Assembly: GCA_963678705.1 (NCBI GenBank)
Contig: OY783210.1
Location: forward strand, 14,199,331-14,263,330
Direction of reading: 5' to 3'
Length of the DNA: 64,000 nt
Source: Panorpa germanica
Lineage: Eukaryota > Arthropoda > Insecta > Mecoptera > Panorpidae
Each line of letters begins with the position of its first letter. The stretch's first letter is position 1. Below the pieces are notes generated by a model. It made no database searches, had not been told where the DNA came from, and saw only the letters and a program-made list of their open reading frames with translations. This document shows, piece after piece, positions 1 to 11,245 of this stretch. Position numbers and translations under genes: made by a program.

Positions 1-2
1 CG

Positions 3-1691
3 AGTTCTAGACTTATGCGTTGGCGGATAAAACTAGAGGAATATAATTACGAAGTAATATATAGACCAGGTAGTTCGATTCCACACGTAGATGCCCTAAG
101 TCGCGTATACTCACTTCAGGTTGAAACAATGGATGTCACATACGAAAATTATTTAGAAATAATTAAAAATAAAATTATCATAAACAATAAAGTAATTGAA
201 CATGATAAAAGTTTATATGACGCACCGACGTCATTTTCATTAGTAGATTTTGTATCAAAAGATTTTAAAAATTCAATTGGAAATTCTCCTGAATTAATCA
301 ATAAATTTAGTAGTATCAATGCATTTCTAATACAAGAAAAAGAAGTATCAGAAATTGCATATGTTGAAATTGATACTAGATTTATTATCTGTTTAATAAT
401 TAAGGAATTTCATTTTAATCTACCAAATTATAAAGAAATATTTTTGGCATTAGTGAATCTGAAAAACTTTTGTACTTTACACAAAATTACTAACATAGCT
501 ATGAACAGGTTCGAGTCTGAACTAAGTAAATTAGATTTTGCTCAGATACGAACTATGCTCAGACATATCTTTGATAAAACAAATATAATAGTACACATTT
601 ATAATGACACTATACTTAAAATTAGTGACCCTGAGTTAATAAACAATGTAATTTCGGAATTTCATGTTAATCCCACAGCAGGCCACTTAGGAGTTTCTAA
701 AACAATTAAACGATTAAAATCACACTTTAAATTTCCAAGTATGATTAGAAAAGTTAAAAATTTTATTAGACAATGTGTATCATGTCAAAAGAATAAAGTG
801 TGCAAATTAAATAAATGCCCATTAACAATTACATCGACTTCGAAACATAGTTTCGAAAGGTTGGCTTTGGACATAGTATATCTTCCCAAGAAAGACGACA
901 ATGACAAATACAAATACTTACTAACAATACAGGATGACCTTACTAAGTTTACGGAAGCTATTCCTATTATAAACCAGGAGGCAAATACTGTCGCGAAAGC
1001 ATTAGTAACCAACGTTATTTGTAGGTACGGAGTTCCTAATATGATCTTAACAGACCAAGGAACAAATTTCATGTCGAAAATTTTTAAAGATATATGCAAA
1101 TTGTTAAAAATTAAACAATTAAAAACAACAGCATTTAGACCAGCAACCAACGGTGCCTTAGAAAGAGTTCATAGAACCCTTGCCGAGTATCTAAGGAATT
1201 TTTGTAAAAAGCAGGATGATTGGATAAATTGGATTCCCTATGCAATGTTCGTGTATAACACAACTCCGCATACAGCGACCAATTTTACTCCTTTCGAACT
1301 AATTTATGGACATAAGGCAAATCTGCCTTCAATTTTTTATAAAGAACCAATTGAGGTAAATACTTATAATAATTTTATAGTAGAACTCAAACACAGGTTA
1401 CAAGTAGCGAGGGAACTTGCTATAAATAACTTGGTTAAAAGCAAAGAAAAAACAAAATTATATTTTGATAAAAGGGTCAATTCTCTTTTCACACCTGAAG
1501 TAAACGAACTAGTTTTATTAAGAAATGAACAGTTACCAACTAAAGGACAGTCAAAAAAACTTTTACCCTTATACGTAGGACCGTATAAAGTTACTAAAAT
1601 TATATCCCCTGTTAATACAGAAATACTAATTGGTAAAAAACATACGGTAGTTCATAATAATAGGTTGAAGAGATTTTGTACCAATGAATAA
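3..1691 (+). CDS. Ty3/gypsy-type retrotransposon pol, 3' part (RNase H edge and integrase)
   Basis: Open reading frame running in from the left edge of the window, so the true start is missing; it is open from base 3 and ends with TAA at 1689-1691. The first ~30 residues carry the signature of the RNase H C-terminus (YRPGSS...VDALSR). An integrase follows: an HHCC zinc-binding module (H...H near bases 660-690, CVSC near 775-787), then a DDE core with the first D in LALD (~868), the second in LTDQG (~1050) and the E in GALERVH (~1158). A GPY/F-like C-terminal segment (YVGPYKV, HNNRLKRF) closes the protein. Gene order RT-RNase H-IN and the LTR directly downstream are typical of Ty3/gypsy elements. 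No envelope-like frame follows. The catalytic triad is intact and there is no internal stop, so the copy may be fairly young. It inserts host DNA copies by integrase-mediated strand transfer. Confidence 0.9.
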   Translation, partial: SSRLMRWRIKLEEYNYEVIYRPGSSIPHVDALSRVYSLQVETMDVTYENYLEIIKNKIIINNKVIEHDKSLYDAPTSFSLVDFVSKDFKNSIGNSPELINKFSSINAFLIQEKEVSEIAYVEIDTRFIICLIIKEFHFNLPNYKEIFLALVNLKNFCTLHKITNIAMNRFESELSKLDFAQIRTMLRHIFDKTNIIVHIYNDTILKISDPELINNVISEFHVNPTAGHLGVSKTIKRLKSHFKFPSMIRKVKNFIRQCVSCQKNKVCKLNKCPLTITSTSKHSFERLALDIVYLPKKDDNDKYKYLLTIQDDLTKFTEAIPIINQEANTVAKALVTNVICRYGVPNMILTDQGTNFMSKIFKDICKLLKIKQLKTTAFRPATNGALERVHRTLAEYLRNFCKKQDDWINWIPYAMFVYNTTPHTATNFTPFELIYGHKANLPSIFYKEPIEVNTYNNFIVELKHRLQVARELAINNLVKSKEKTKLYFDKRVNSLFTPEVNELVLLRNEQLPTKGQSKKLLPLYVGPYKVTKIISPVNTEILIGKKHTVVHNNRLKRFCTNE

Positions 1692-1857
1692 AAACTTGAC
1701 GAATGAAATGGATTTTGTCAGGGATGATTGTTTTGTGGAGCAGTGTTAACTCTATACGATGGGATCAGAATCGTTGTCGACACTTTGCTTCTCTTTTTGT
1801 TTTTTTTCTAGAATTGTAACTCGTATATTTTGTTTTTATACGTGTCCCTTTTTTTTT

Positions 1858-1866
1858 GAAAGGGGG
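1858..1866 (+). other. candidate polypurine tract of the gypsy-type element
   Basis: GAAAGGGGG lies directly before a TGTTGTGATATG sequence that could start the 3' LTR. A second purine run (GAGGAG, 1972-1977) precedes a second TGTTGTAAG start at 1978, so the choice of plus-strand primer site is ambiguous. Confidence 0.5.
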
Positions 1867-2306
1867 TGTTGTGATATGTACGACATCTCCCCTATCACAA
1901 TTTTTCCTTTTTCTTTTCCTTAGAGCAGAAACGCATATGTTTTGTTTTATATGCGTTCCTTTTCTTTGGTTGAGGAGTGTTGTAAGTACGCATATGTCGC
2001 ACTTACCTTTTATTTTTAATGATATTAAATGTTAATTATGTAATAGAATTATATTATGTAAACAGTTTTTGTATTAGTATTAAGATCGTAAAGAATAATT
2101 ATTTAAGTTTAGCGCTTATAAATATTGTCTCTGGTTTGTGGAGATTAATATTGATTTAATGCTGGTAATTCAGTATTGGCGTTCTGTGATGTGAAATAAA
2201 TTATTATATATTAAATTGCACAAGACGCTGAAAGCCAGTCTTCTCCTGAGTCTCAACCAAGTGTTTACTAATTGTACTTCGTTCGTACAATACTCCAATT
2301 GTAACA
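1867..2306 (+). repeat. 3' LTR of the gypsy-type retrotransposon
   Basis: Candidate LTR of about 440 bp beginning TGTTGTGAT after the purine tract and ending CAATTGTAACA, that is TG...CA ends. It contains a TATAAA box (2117-2122) and an AATAAA signal (2195-2200) in the order expected for U3-R-U5. Without the 5' LTR in the window the boundaries are inferred. An alternative start at 1978 would give a 329 bp LTR. Confidence 0.65.
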
Positions 2307-4690
2307 TCTAAGTATTCAATAGTGAGCACATTTTAACTATTAATCAAATTATAACACTAGAATTACATTTTGTTTTATATCTGGCATCTTTATTAATCCA
2401 ATAAAATACTATTGTAATTAAGTACGTAGATATAATATTACAACGAATAAATGATATATTTTAATAAAAGTGTTTGTATTAATAGTAATAAAAAGATACT
2501 AATTGTTCAACCGTCGTATGTTGCAACGAGGTTACTTTAGACCGCTCAAGTATTCTCTAATTGCAACAATACACCGTCTTAACAAGAATCCTATTAATCA
2601 TCTGAAGAGACTTAATTCTTATCAACGTGAGTGATTCAAGAAGGTGGATGATCGTCAACTGAAGAGTCTACTTCCAGAAACTAGCAACACAACGTGATGT
2701 ATTGGCAAGCTGAGTAATCTCCTTCTAGAACGACAATCCGACCTCTTTTTACAACATTGATGTCAGGTGTAACATCCGCCTTCGAATCTACTCACAACAA
2801 TATAAACTTTCAGTTGGAACATTATAATATAGGATATCTTCGAACCATAAATAATCTATTGAATATCTATTTCACTCCTAAAGTTTGTATTGTTTAAATA
2901 GCTCAATCTTGTGCAAAGTTATTAACGTTTCTATATTTGAAAACATGCAGTGCTAGTACAAAATTGCAAATCGATTATCATTTTAGTACACTGTTACCAT
3001 CTATATCTAACTATATAACCATGAAGTAATGTTTCACATTAAAGAACTGCAGTAGTCAAGCATCAATGCTCTCGTCCACTGTGTTGTCGGTTTTCTGTGT
3101 TTCTGTTATGCATTTACATCTGTATTATTACAGTGTACAACGGTCTCGTTGCGTTATCATCAGCACTAACCATTAGTGCTGTGTGGGAACAGCAGATTGA
3201 TGTGTGTTGCGGTCGGATCTGGGAACGTAGGAATAGCATCGGCATGGGCAACATCCTCAAAAGTCTTATTTCCTTTTGAGTTAACTTTGATGAGATGTTT
3301 TCCTACAGATCTTTCAATCTAGGTTATTTCCTTGCGTTGCTTGTACCAAAAGGATGGAAATTGATTTAGAATTTAGATTTTATCAATTTATTTTTTAATA
3401 TCTATACACTGTCAATGCCTCATTCCTTCATATTTATTTATGAAAATTTCACAAAGTATTCTTTAAATGTTATTTTTATCATGTAGTAATTATAGAAATA
3501 ATTATATATTAACTGTCTCGTCAAAATACATTATTAAAAATATGCTTTTTTTATATCGAATTCTCGACTATAAATTCCAAGACGTTTCTAAATGTTTTTT
3601 GAAGTTTAAGTGTTAATTAATAATTAAATTTTCTTTTTTGCAGGGCCCTTTCAATATAATTTGCTCTGGAAGACACAAAACACATTGACAGGTTTCAAAT
3701 TAAAGAAATCAGCAACATAGCGCTTCACAATCTTAAATTGATATTAATCACGAATTTTTAAAGTTAAAACCCCATTTATTAAAACAAAAATTCTTCATAA
3801 TTTAAAATACTTCAATCTTCATCACGAATTAGCACTTTCTGATAATGGAAAACAAAACATTTTCCCAGGATCGTGCGACGTGGTCCTAAAAGCTTTAGTA
3901 AACGAGTTACCATTACGAGCCAGTTAATCTAATAAACCAGGGCGTGGTTTTAACGAGTTTTATATTGTTTTCGCTTATTTTTATCTCAACGGATTTTTAA
4001 TCAATATTAATTTAATATCAGCTTGACAGGTTGTGTACTCGTAGGTAATTATGTACACACAAGGTTCTACAATGTACATGCATTGTAAAAATTGTTCTTT
4101 TTTATTTACTACTCTGATTCTTTTGAATTTTCATTAAAGTCATTAATTAAAAAGTTTATAAAAATGCCAAAAATATTTTTAAGTGATTTAAAGAAAAACC
4201 TTCAATAGAAATTGTCTGTTTTGTATTTGAATACTGTATAAAATAACTGACACCTTTTCAATTTTCTTTATTTATTGTAAAACTAGTACATGAAAATTCT
4301 TTACTGAAAATAACTTGGTTCAAGTACTGTATAATAAAATGCTAGAACTTTTTTTTTAATATTATCTAGAGCATGAGTTTTTGGCAATAATATTTTTTAA
4401 AATGTGTATACTTCACGATTTTGTAAAACGCGTAACGTATTAATCGCGTTATAGGAAGGCTTTTATAAAATTGGTACAATTAACAAATATAGTAACTGTA
4501 TACAACACAAGACTATATGTAACTTTAGTGACTGTAATGAAGCGTTAAGTCGGCTCTAAATGATGCTACGAACACTTTCCAACGTTAGACGCATCGTGAA
4601 GTCGATGCTAGAACTAAGGGCCTCCGCACACGAGGCGACTAGTTGCAAACCTTAGCTCCGAATCTGCCCGAACCGAATGAGAATAGAACT
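2307..4690. other. AT-rich spacer, no supported gene
   Basis: No spliced or unspliced coding model is supported. The only compositional break is a GC-richer block at about 3130-3265 preceded by a pyrimidine-rich acceptor-like AG; short open frames exist on both strands but none is recognisable. From 4540 the sequence becomes GC-richer again toward the hairpin at 4691. Confidence 0.5.
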
Positions 4691-4750
4691 GTGTTGTTAG
4701 TGAGAGAACACGTTCACGAGAATACACGTTCGTTCTCTCACTAACAACAC
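4691..4750. repeat. perfect 19-bp inverted repeat (hairpin)
   Basis: GTGTTGTTAGTGAGAGAAC at 4691-4709 is repeated as its exact reverse complement at 4732-4750, with a 22-base spacer. It sits in a GC-richer block (about 4540-4870). It could be the terminus of a decayed transposon or a hairpin RNA; nothing in the flanks decides. Confidence 0.8.
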
Positions 4751-5640
4751 GCCACGTGTGTTGAGGGTCTAAATATCATGTCAAACCAAGGTCATGTGTC
4801 CAACGTTCACGTTGGAAGAAGTTCGGGCCTTTTAACCCGCGTCAAAGTAATTTTTCTACCCTCACCCCACACTTCATCCACATGTCATGTACTGCATGTA
4901 CGAATCGTCCAATAATGGAAGGTTTTATACTTCAAAGTTGCTTTACTTACTTGAAAGTTTTTGTTAAACAGTGTCGGTGTCAATAATATCAACAAATTAA
5001 TAAAATAAATAAATCATTCGTTCCACCGTGTAGCAGGAAACTTTCCATGACAATCTTTCAATATTTGACTCACACATTGGAGGCAAACATTTGAATCAAG
5101 TTCAGACAACGGTCAATCAAACGGTCCTCTACTTCCCAGGAATACATAGCTATACACGTGCTTCTATTGATTGTTCATGTATCAGATTGAAATATCGCTA
5201 ATAATATTATGAAAATTGTTTATTTATTTTGATATTTAATTGATAACATTCGTATTGTTTATGTATTATAGCTTATTATTTTATTCCCATATCGTAAATT
5301 CTGAATTACATATCTAGAATAAAAACAATAATATGAGGTATATGTGTACACTGTACATGCAACGTCATCCTTGAGTGACTTTACTTTTACAGTTTACGAT
5401 TTTCATGGAGAAATTTTATGCCTAATTAAAAGTCTATTGTTACAATCACACAATGAAAGTTTTTAGTGTTATTTGCTGAATTTTAATTTAAAAGTAATGT
5501 ACTAGTATTTGTTGTATGGAAAATATAGTTCGCAAACAGTTGTAGTTGTCGTTGTATCATGGGCGTCGGGAGGAAGGTTCACCCTTTGCTACGAAAGAAA
5601 ATACATAGAAAAAAAATTAAAAAATAAACATTTTATTATT

Positions 5641-6170
5641 AAGCCCCATTCACACTCACTGTTTTTAGTTTTAATTTAAGATTTTAACTTTAAATGTATT
5701 TTTGAACTTGTGAAATAACTGAACTTGTAATATATTTATTATATTAATTGTGTGCCTTTCGGCTTTACAATCTACATTATTATATTTCTTAATGCATTCC
5801 ATATAAATTCAAAGTTAAAACTAAACTTAAACTATTCTAGACTATTACTACTTTGAATAGTACTTTCTGTTTCTTCTTTTCTTGATCCTCTCTCTTCATG
5901 TCCCCTACTCCTCCTTTATTCACACTGTTTCCTGCTTCTCCTTCCTTAATGCCTGTATCTTCATCTATCACCTCTTGCCTTCCTTGTCTCCTTTCGACCA
6001 ACCCTCAATTATCTTTTCACTATCCTTCCTGCCTTCTCTCTTCATTTTCACTTCTCCACTTATGTCTATTACAGGCATAGACACTCTATCTTTACTGTTT
6101 CATGCGTCAGTAATCTACATTATTTTGTAATAATTACTATCTTTATTTAAGTAATATGTGTCCGACCTGA
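5641..6170. mobile_element. MITE (CACTCACTG ends) interrupted by a LINE tail
   Basis: The left end (CACTCACTGTTTTTAGTTTT) and a right piece from about 6104 (TGCGTCAGTAATCTACATTA) match, in reverse, adjacent parts of the intact element at 41484-41727. Between them (about 5726-6097) lies sequence that closely matches, in reverse complement, the LINE-like repeat at 12128-12605. I read this as a MITE split by a minus-strand LINE 3' fragment. The open frames across the pyrimidine-rich stretch are by-products of strand bias. Confidence 0.6.
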
Positions 6171-6805
6171 TACGAAACAAAATACTACATAAAAAGCAAA
6201 GAGTTAAATATTAATTTAGACCGTATTGATTGATATAAATAGAGATGTAAATGATACAAATTTTCAATGATACAAGAAAAACATTTTTATTTCACTTTAG
6301 TCACTTCACTTTCTTTATATACTCGTAATTCATCTTATCTATTATGCATATCCCAGTGAGTGATTTCATATGCTTAATGTACATAAAACTAAGCGACTGC
6401 TGCTATAAAACAAGTGTTGAGTAGGCTTGAGGTATTGATCGGCTTAAAGGGCTGTTTGTGTTTGTCTCGAGTCCTTTTGTCCCTACCCCTGTCAGTGTTG
6501 AAGAAGAAATAATTTAAAGTCACTGATCCTTATGGGGTTTACTCACTCTTGTGAAAATTTTCCGCTACAGTGACAGCATTCCATAACTTTATATAAATCC
6601 TTTTAGGGAGGTAAATATTTGGATACTAAACCTTTTACATATTTTAGATAAGTTTAAATGTCAACCTCTGTTAGAAGCCTCTAGATAGGAGTAAGTTAAG
6701 TAAAATGAATTACGTAAATGAATCAGAAGTTGATGTTGTTCAATTCTTTAATTATCTTGCAGTTATCAGAGTTATATTTTTTGAGTTTTGTTCTTATCAA
6801 TTTAA

Positions 6806-7528
6806 GGGAGGGGTTAGGGTTTCAGCGTAAAAAAACCACTTTTTTGCGATTTTTTTTCTCAAGTATAGATTGAGCAATTTTATTTGAACCTTTTGTACAT
6901 TATTAAGCATACTTTTGTCTATGTTGTATAATTTTATCATGCAGCAATATTAAAGCATAAGCCGGTAACAAAGCTTTCTCCAGAAGGTCTTGGGAAAAAA
7001 GACAATTGCGGTGTTCACAATAACTTGGCCGGAAATTATCTGATAATGAAGAACCATTAAAATTTAGTTAAATTATAATCAAATCCTAACCCCTACGGCC
7101 TCTGATAATTTTTTTTTTTCATTTACAAATTTTTGGTGGCCATCTAAAGTGTAAACTGTTATTTTCCACGAAAAATTCCGCCATTTTGTGGGTGGGAAAC
7201 ACCCTTAATGTAAAAAAATTGCTTTTATCTAAACGTTGGGGTGAGGTATTTTATATGTAGAAAATGTGTACGAAGTTTGAAATGAATCGGTCAATTACTT
7301 TTTAAATTGTCGTGAACACGGACTTTGAAAAAGTAGTTTTTAGAAAAACGCGTCTAAAGTTTTTGAACTTATACAGGGGGTATTGTCAATACAGACAATA
7401 GACAATAACTTCAAGAATATTGCTTAGATCGGCTTAAAATTTTAAGGACATATTCTTGAAATGTTAAACAATAAGATAAGATAAAAAAAAAATTCGATTT
7501 TTTGAAAGTGACAACCCTAACCCCTCCC
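6806..7528. mobile_element. piggyBac-like MITE with TTAA target duplication
   Basis: A 723 bp element bounded by exact 16-bp inverted repeats (GGGAGGGGTTAGGGTT at 6806-6821 and its complement at 7513-7528), each flanked outside by TTAA (6802-6805 and 7529-7532). TTAA duplication is the hallmark of the piggyBac superfamily. There is no transposase frame inside, so it is non-autonomous. Confidence 0.8.
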
Positions 7529-7820
7529 TTAAGTAGATACATAATCCCAAATTTATTGGGTGATGTGCAGCATCAGAAATAGACCAACGTTAAATAAATT
7601 AAATTTAAAAAAAAGAAATTGAATATATAGTACAGTTTTATAGAAATTAAGATATGGTTTACAATTCTATTGATCCTCATTTCTTTACCAGCTCAAAGGA
7701 GTGATATACATATTTGCCAAAATTTATATTCTATTAAGTCTGTCATGATGCATAGTTATTTTGTTTGTGGTCAGAGTCAGTAGTTTTATATTATTTAATT
7801 TGTTTTCCTTTTTGTTTCAG

Positions 7821-7949
7821 ATATGAAATAAAACGATTTTCGAACGATCAAATAATGTCTAAAACTGTTTCCCATATTATGGATAACCATAATACGGAAA
7901 TGGAGAACATTGAGCGCTCCAAGCGGTACCACTGGCAACTGCAGTTGAG
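7821..7949 (+). CDS. orphan candidate internal exon, unknown protein
   Basis: A 129-base (43-codon) stretch open in one frame, preceded by a good acceptor (tttgtttcag) and followed by a good donor (gag|gtaaga). Entry and exit are both phase 2, so the exon could be skipped without shifting frame. It encodes a charged segment with YEIKRFSND, NTEMENIERSKRYHW and QLQLR. I do not recognise the protein, and no partner exon was found nearby. It could belong to a large plus-strand gene whose other exons lie outside or are too short to see, or it could be a chance frame in repeat-rich DNA. Confidence 0.4.
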
Positions 7950-8283
7950 GTAAGATATTAATTATTGTTACTGGGTGTTGATTTACTTAAATATACACAT
8001 TTTAAATTACTTAAACTGAGCAACATATTTAGTCAGACTAGAAAATGAGTGGATTTACTTTTTCTTAACGAAATTAAGGGATAATTTTAATTATTGTAGA
8101 GCTATAAAAATGCAATAGCTGCAGAACCTTGGGTAGCGCTTAGGATGCATTTGTTGACGACTAAGCGCTAAATGAAACAGCGTTAACGGAGGTCATATTA
8201 ACACATAGTAACTAGACTATGAGCTAGTTGGCGTGCTATTCTTAACAGATTATTACCTTAAATTTTTCGCCTGAAGTTAATTT

Positions 8284-8577
8284 ATTTTAATTAAATTTGG
8301 TTTATTATGTTTATATCTGTAATGAATTCGAGCACTTTTTTTTATTTCTTCCGGATTGTCTGAAAGCATGTCCTTTAGTTCTTTTAGTTTAGTTTTGATC
8401 TTTGCGTTTGATATTGTGGGCAGGTTATTAGTAGATGCTGGACTGTTATTTGCGTCCGACAGTTGCTGAATTGCGGAGCTGTTGTTTTACTGATTAAATG
8501 TTGATGCGTCAACCTCGTATGTCCTGTTCTTAGTCTGAAGATGGCTTTTTCGAATTGTCTATTATTTTGATAAGAAG
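8284..8577 (-). pseudogene. LINE (jockey/I-like clade) C-terminal fragment
   Basis: The reverse complement reads FEKAIFRLRTGHTRLTH followed by a spaced Cys/His pattern (NCRTQITVQHLLITCPQY) and a stop. This is the typical C-terminal end of jockey/I-group non-LTR retrotransposon polyproteins (GHTRLTH, then CxxC-H-C zinc-knuckle-like residues). The CxxC is reduced to a single C, and the rest of the ORF is absent, so this is a 5'-truncated decayed copy with a short 3' tail. Confidence 0.6.
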
Positions 8578-9380
8578 TTTCCTACTTTTTTGTATTTTCC
8601 TTAATCAATCTCAATTTGTTGCTACTTAACACAATCCAGCACTGGTTCCTTAAATTTCAATATAACATTTTGCTTAATGTAATTACTCTTAAAATATTTA
8701 AAGCGTAAATTTAAGTTATGTCAAGTCAACGTTGATGGAGGAAGCGTTAAACGAAATTTTATTGTATAAATTGAATAAGTTTAATCAGCGTTCTATAAAC
8801 GTAATTTTGAAAAAAACGCTGAAATTTTCAGTGCTGTCAAACTTAAATACGGAATTTAACAGACCTAGTTTCTTTTTAATTTCTGTTTATTGTTTTACTG
8901 CTATTACTGCTGTTAGCTTGTATTCCCTGATCGTCTATTTTGAGTTGTTGATAATGTCTATAATAACGTCTTATTGAGAATCCCCCACAGTGTTGGTTTT
9001 TGTCCGGATCGTCCGCCATGACATTCTGAAATTATTCTTCAATGTTGTGTTTTTCTCGGATGAAATCACATCTTTCATTATGTTTGTGAACTCATTTTTT
9101 AGTGGTCCTTTTTTTTAATTATTGATTGAAATATGGGTTAATCTATGTTTATTGGCGTTTTTATTTATTTAAATATCCATGAAAAAAATATAGCTTTTTA
9201 AAGTTATGAATTGTTTTAGCTAGTGTATGACGTCACAGAAGGAATAAGTCATCGAGAGTTTTTCTTCATATAAAACTTGATGGGATGTACAATCCATCTG
9301 TTGGTAGCAAATGTTGTATTACACACACACACACTCTTATGCTTCTCTGTTGTATAAAAGAGATGTCAAAGGTTCTGATA
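8578..9380. other. spacer with diverged MITE sequence
   Basis: No gene is supported. From about 9100 the sequence resembles the internal part of the ATGGGCTTGTG repeat family (ATTGATTGAAAT, GTTTATTGGCGT), suggesting a diverged copy that ends at 9599-9650 after another insertion. Confidence 0.4.
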
Positions 9381-9600
9381 TAGTTCAAATTACGAGAGTT
9401 CGGCAGCGGCTCATTCTTAAAACAAGTTGTGGGGTATAATCTGCCGATATAACTAAAAAGCACTGACTCACTTATTTTTCTATAATATATATAGAACCGA
9501 ATAAGATAAAATTTATTATCGTATTATAGATTTATACCGCTCTTATAACCTCTTTTGTATAAGTCATCGCCGAACTATCGTGATTTGGAGTATAGCAAAC
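9381..9600. mobile_element. short MITE with GTTCGGC inverted ends
   Basis: About 220 bp with imperfect terminal inverted repeats (left AGTTCAAATTACGAGAGTTCGGC, read in two parts; right ends in GCCGAACTATCGTGATTTGG). Related copies lie at 16966-17537 and, truncated, at 30653-30782. No coding capacity. Confidence 0.65.
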
Positions 9601-9652
9601 TTATCAATATATAGTACAGTTTTATAGAAATTAAGTCATGATTCACAAGCAC
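9599..9652. repeat. terminal fragment of the ATGGGCTTGTG-related MITE family
   Basis: Contains TATCAATATATAGTACAGTT and TTATAGAAATTAAG followed by ATTCACAAGC, the conserved right end seen in many copies in this window (for example 13682-13733 and 21785-21839). Confidence 0.6.
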
Positions 9653-10277
9653 ATTATAAAAAAATCAAATCAGATGTTATCCCTAAAAGAAAGAACTTGT
9701 TGTTTTTTAATTAAGGAATTAATTGCATTATTTGAATGTAGGTAATGTTGTTTTCGCTTCAAGGTCAATAAAGCATCGAACGACAAAATAAATTGATTAT
9801 TTTTGATTCACTTCGCTGGCTTTTACATTTATTATTATTTAATATTTTTTATTTTATAAGTAAGAATTTACAATATTATTGTTATTATTATAGAGGAGTA
9901 TTATAAATGTAATGTCATTTTGTTATGATAAAAATTGTTTTATGAAACTGTACTAAACATAAATGCGGTATAACAGAAACCGTCGCATCACGCAAAGATA
10001 AAAACCAGCTTATGTAAATATTTAAATATGATAATAAAATGAAACGTCACATTCAGACAATACGGTTTTTATTAGTGGCAAATTATTCATGCTTTTCCAC
10101 AAAATTGCACGTACACGTATCTAATGGTAAACGTCCATAGGCTCGCACGGTCAAATCAAACTTGAACGAGAAAATCGCATAACTCCTTTATGACAATTTT
10201 CCTACATATTTGGAAATAAGAAGAAGTCGGAATAATTACGATTTACTATTACAAATCATAAACCGAATATAATATTG

Positions 10278-10787
10278 CAGGGTGGTCACAGACCTGGAAA
10301 ACCTGGAAAATCTGGAAATCCGGGAATTATCAGGGAATTTGATTGATTGCAACTATTTCATATATAGTATATTATATTTCATTTAAAATTCAAAATGAAA
10401 TGAATCAGAAAATTAAAAAAGAAAACTTGTAGCTAATGAAAAAAAATTAGCGTCACAAAAAGCTAATCTAATTGTTGATCAATTTAAATATCTTCAATAA
10501 TTTTATCTATTATATATTAAGAATTAATTTGGTTTAGTTTATACTAGTCATTAGCTTATTTTTGTTTTGCTCACTTTAAGTTACTTTTTATTCACTTAAT
10601 CGAATTTAATTAGTTATTAAACGCCAACTAAGGCTTTTATGTTTTTTGTTTTTTAGTTTAATACCAGATTCAAATATTGGCAATAATAACGAATAAAATT
10701 TCTATATCAGGGAAGAGTACGAAAAACTTAACTGGAAAACCTGGAATTATCAGGGAAAATTGAAATAATTTTCTTGTGGTCACCCAG
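10278..10787. mobile_element. MITE with ACCTGGAAA-rich ends
   Basis: Left end CAGGGTGGTCACAGACCTGG and right end TGTGGTCACCCAG form imperfect inverted repeats. Subterminal direct motifs (ACCTGGAAA, GGGAATTATCAGGGAA) occur at both sides. AT-rich centre, no coding frame. Confidence 0.6.
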
Positions 10788-11129
10788 TATTAGTCCAATA
10801 CTATTAATTAACAGATATAAGAACTGTATACAAAGCAAGATGCGACTGATACGCGCGTATAAGGTTCCAATGTGAGATAGCCCTAACCATATATTCAGCT
10901 CCTATTTATTTATTAATGTATTACTGTAATTGCATGAATTTACTTGTATAATAAGATAAACATCTTGTGTACATACAGCATACCACTGTTCTATTATGTG
11001 CAATTGTACAGTGTTGAAACATTTAATTTGTGTATTCAAATATATATACATAATATACATAAATTGTGGTGACAACATATATAAATATTCGCAAACACAG
11101 TTGTCATTTCTATACATATTTTTGTATAC

Positions 11130-11135
11130 TTTATT
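11130..11135 (-). promoter_or_regulatory. candidate polyadenylation signal of Tg1 gene B
   Basis: AATAAA on the minus strand about 110 bases past the stop codon of the Tg1 gene ending at 11246. Position fits a short 3' UTR, but AATAAA is frequent in this AT-rich DNA. Confidence 0.35.
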
Positions 11136-11245
11136 TATTCATTTTATTGAAGTTGTTATGGTTGACTATTACAAAGGCGCTTAGAGTATGAACATTGAGT
11201 TACTTTCAAACACATAAATATATTTTCAAATGTATATATATATTA

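Noticed and set aside
785-1150. 121-codon minus-strand frame within the integrase
   Set aside because: Shadow of the retrotransposon pol frame; no domain and no start context.
1692-1866. Envelope-like third frame of the gypsy element
   Set aside because: No open frame longer than a few dozen codons between the pol stop and the LTR.
5882-6130. 82-codon open frame, Ser/Leu/Pro-rich
   Set aside because: It lies on the antisense strand of a LINE tail; the same frame reappears, reversed, at 12120-12461. Strand bias of the repeat explains it.
8732-8977. 81-codon plus frame
   Set aside because: Hydrophobic AT-rich frame in a diverged MITE region, no homology recognised.
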